A stretch of DNA of 14,489 nt from the NCBI GenBank assembly GCA_045809745.1, contig JBJMXE010000072.1, positions 1-14,489 of the forward strand, given 5' to 3'. The notes under the pieces were generated by a model that worked only from the letters and a program-made list of their open reading frames with translations, was not told the DNA's origin and did no database searches. The translations under genes were made by a program, and so were the position numbers. Position 1 is the stretch's first letter. The number at the start of each line of letters is the position of its first letter. Positions 13,624-14,489 of the stretch are shown here, piece by piece. The DNA comes from DATFCK01 sp045809745 (lineage in GTDB: Bacteria; Verrucomicrobiota; Verrucomicrobiia; Chthoniobacterales; UBA10450).

Positions 13624-14489
13624 TCAACGGCTGAGCGCGTCCAGATTGAATGCGGCCGCGGCTTCCTCCCGGAAAGCCGCCGCAGCCTTGCTCTCGAACC
13701 GCAACGGATTCCGCAGCAAAATTAGTTCGCGCGTCGGAACCGGACGGGCAAACGGCACCGCCACACAGCCTCGGATGAATTCGGTCTGAACCATCATCTG
13801 CGGTATCACGGTTACTCCAAGCCCAGCGGCTACCATCCTGGCAATGGTGACGAGCTGAGCACCTTGCAAAGCTATCTCAGGGTTCAGATTATTGGCCGCA
13901 AGCAACTGCCGAACGTGAACGGACAATGAATGAATTTCATGGAGGAGAAGAAATTTCTCGGAGGCGAGATCGCGCCATTTGATGGTTTTTCTCGTGACTA
14001 ACCGATGCTTCTCCGGAAGGAGTATCAATAGCGGCTCCTTGCCTAACGAGTGGTGAATGAGCGCGGGCCTATCGTCACCGGATGTAGCAAGCACGACGTC
14101 TAACGTTCCGTCTTCCAATTTCTGGGCCAGCTTGTCGGTCGTATCCTCGAACAGCTCAAAAGTTACTTTCGGGTAGGCCGTTTGAAATCGTCCGATCAGA
14201 CGGGGCAACACATACAGGGCGATGGACGGAATCGCCCCGACCGATAGCCTTCCCGCCACCTCTTCTTCAAGCGCAGCCACTGAGCGGCGCGCATCCGCAA
14301 TTCCGGTGAGGATCTGCCGCGCATAATCGAGCAAACGCCTGCCAGCTTCAGTCAAGACCACCGATCGGGGCAGGCGGTCGAACAGCTGCTGATTCAACTC
14401 CGCTTCCAACTTTTGTATCTGCTGCGATAAGGATGGCTGCGAGACATGCTCACGCTCGGCAGCGTTCGAGAAACTACCCTCCTCGGCAA
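13624..14489 (-). CDS. LysR-family transcriptional regulator, OxyR-like (partial, N-terminus off the right edge)
   Basis: The frame continues past the right edge, so the shorter reading from TTG 14409 is not the real start. In all, 287 residues are visible and about 10-15 N-terminal residues are missing. Visible residues 1-40 are the winged helix-turn-helix (EEGSFSNAAEREHVSQPSLS, then QQIQKLEAELNQQLFDR), followed by the linker helix (LTEAGRRLLDYARQIL). The substrate-binding domain begins at VAGRLSVGAIPSIALYVLPRLI and ends near the C-terminal FRFEEAAAAF-like stretch. The DNA-binding part closely resembles OxyR (HVSQPSLSQQI), but in the region of the OxyR redox cysteines the protein reads LLLHEIHSLSVHVRQLL, with no cysteine. 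The only cysteine I see is in RGCVAVP. A small-molecule effector is therefore more likely than peroxide. Its target is probably beyond the right edge. Confidence 0.92.
   Translation of the reverse strand, partial: AEEGSFSNAAEREHVSQPSLSQQIQKLEAELNQQLFDRLPRSVVLTEAGRRLLDYARQILTGIADARRSVAALEEEVAGRLSVGAIPSIALYVLPRLIGRFQTAYPKVTFELFEDTTDKLAQKLEDGTLDVVLATSGDDRPALIHHSLGKEPLLILLPEKHRLVTRKTIKWRDLASEKFLLLHEIHSLSVHVRQLLAANNLNPEIALQGAQLVTIARMVAAGLGVTVIPQMMVQTEFIRGCVAVPFARPVPTRELILLRNPLRFESKAAAAFREEAAAAFNLDALSR

Overview
The window looks like chromosomal DNA of a free-living, soil-type bacterium of moderate GC content, most likely Verrucomicrobiota (Chthoniobacterales-like); Acidobacteriota is the main alternative. 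This is inferred from an orphan ADOP-type MacB/FtsX permease, several small secreted proteins of a kind I associate with Verrucomicrobiota, and intergenic spaces filled with 7-bp-periodic repeats. No rRNA, tRNA, CRISPR array, transposase or phage gene was seen.

Layout. (1) 1-760, minus: N-terminal part of a soluble histidine kinase with a cyclic-nucleotide-binding domain, running off the left edge. (2) 927-2413, minus: an OPA-family (GlpT/UhpT-like) transporter broken by one frameshift in a T5 run. (3) 2693-3139, minus: small secreted protein with a distinctive Gly/Pro-rich C-terminus. (4) 3436-5871, plus: orphan ADOP permease. (5) 6007-6832, minus: a two-gene unit encoding an exported RNase A-like (CdiA-CT type) toxin followed by a CdiI-type immunity protein. 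(6) 7333-8553, plus: secreted EreA/ChaN (TIKI-fold)-like protein. (7) 8811-10094, minus: exported metal-dependent amidohydrolase. (8) 10269-11843, plus: POT/PTR2 peptide transporter. (9) 12442-12804, plus: small secreted protein with a strong intrinsic terminator. (10) 13273-13488, plus: possible small membrane protein. (11) 13624-14489, minus: OxyR-like LysR regulator running off the right edge.

How the genes relate. Most genes stand alone, each in its own transcription unit, with strand switches between them. The one clear operon is the toxin/immunity pair, where the toxin stop and immunity start are four bases apart and the immunity ribosome-binding site lies inside the toxin's last codons. 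The exported amidohydrolase and the peptide transporter are divergent neighbours and could both serve peptide scavenging, but that is inference.

The two points most worth following are the CDI-type RNase A toxin and immunity genes with no CdiA/CdiB carrier, and a family of 7-bp-periodic repeats occupying several separate intergenic regions. A perfect 20-bp inverted repeat next to the LysR gene is a probable dispersed hairpin element.
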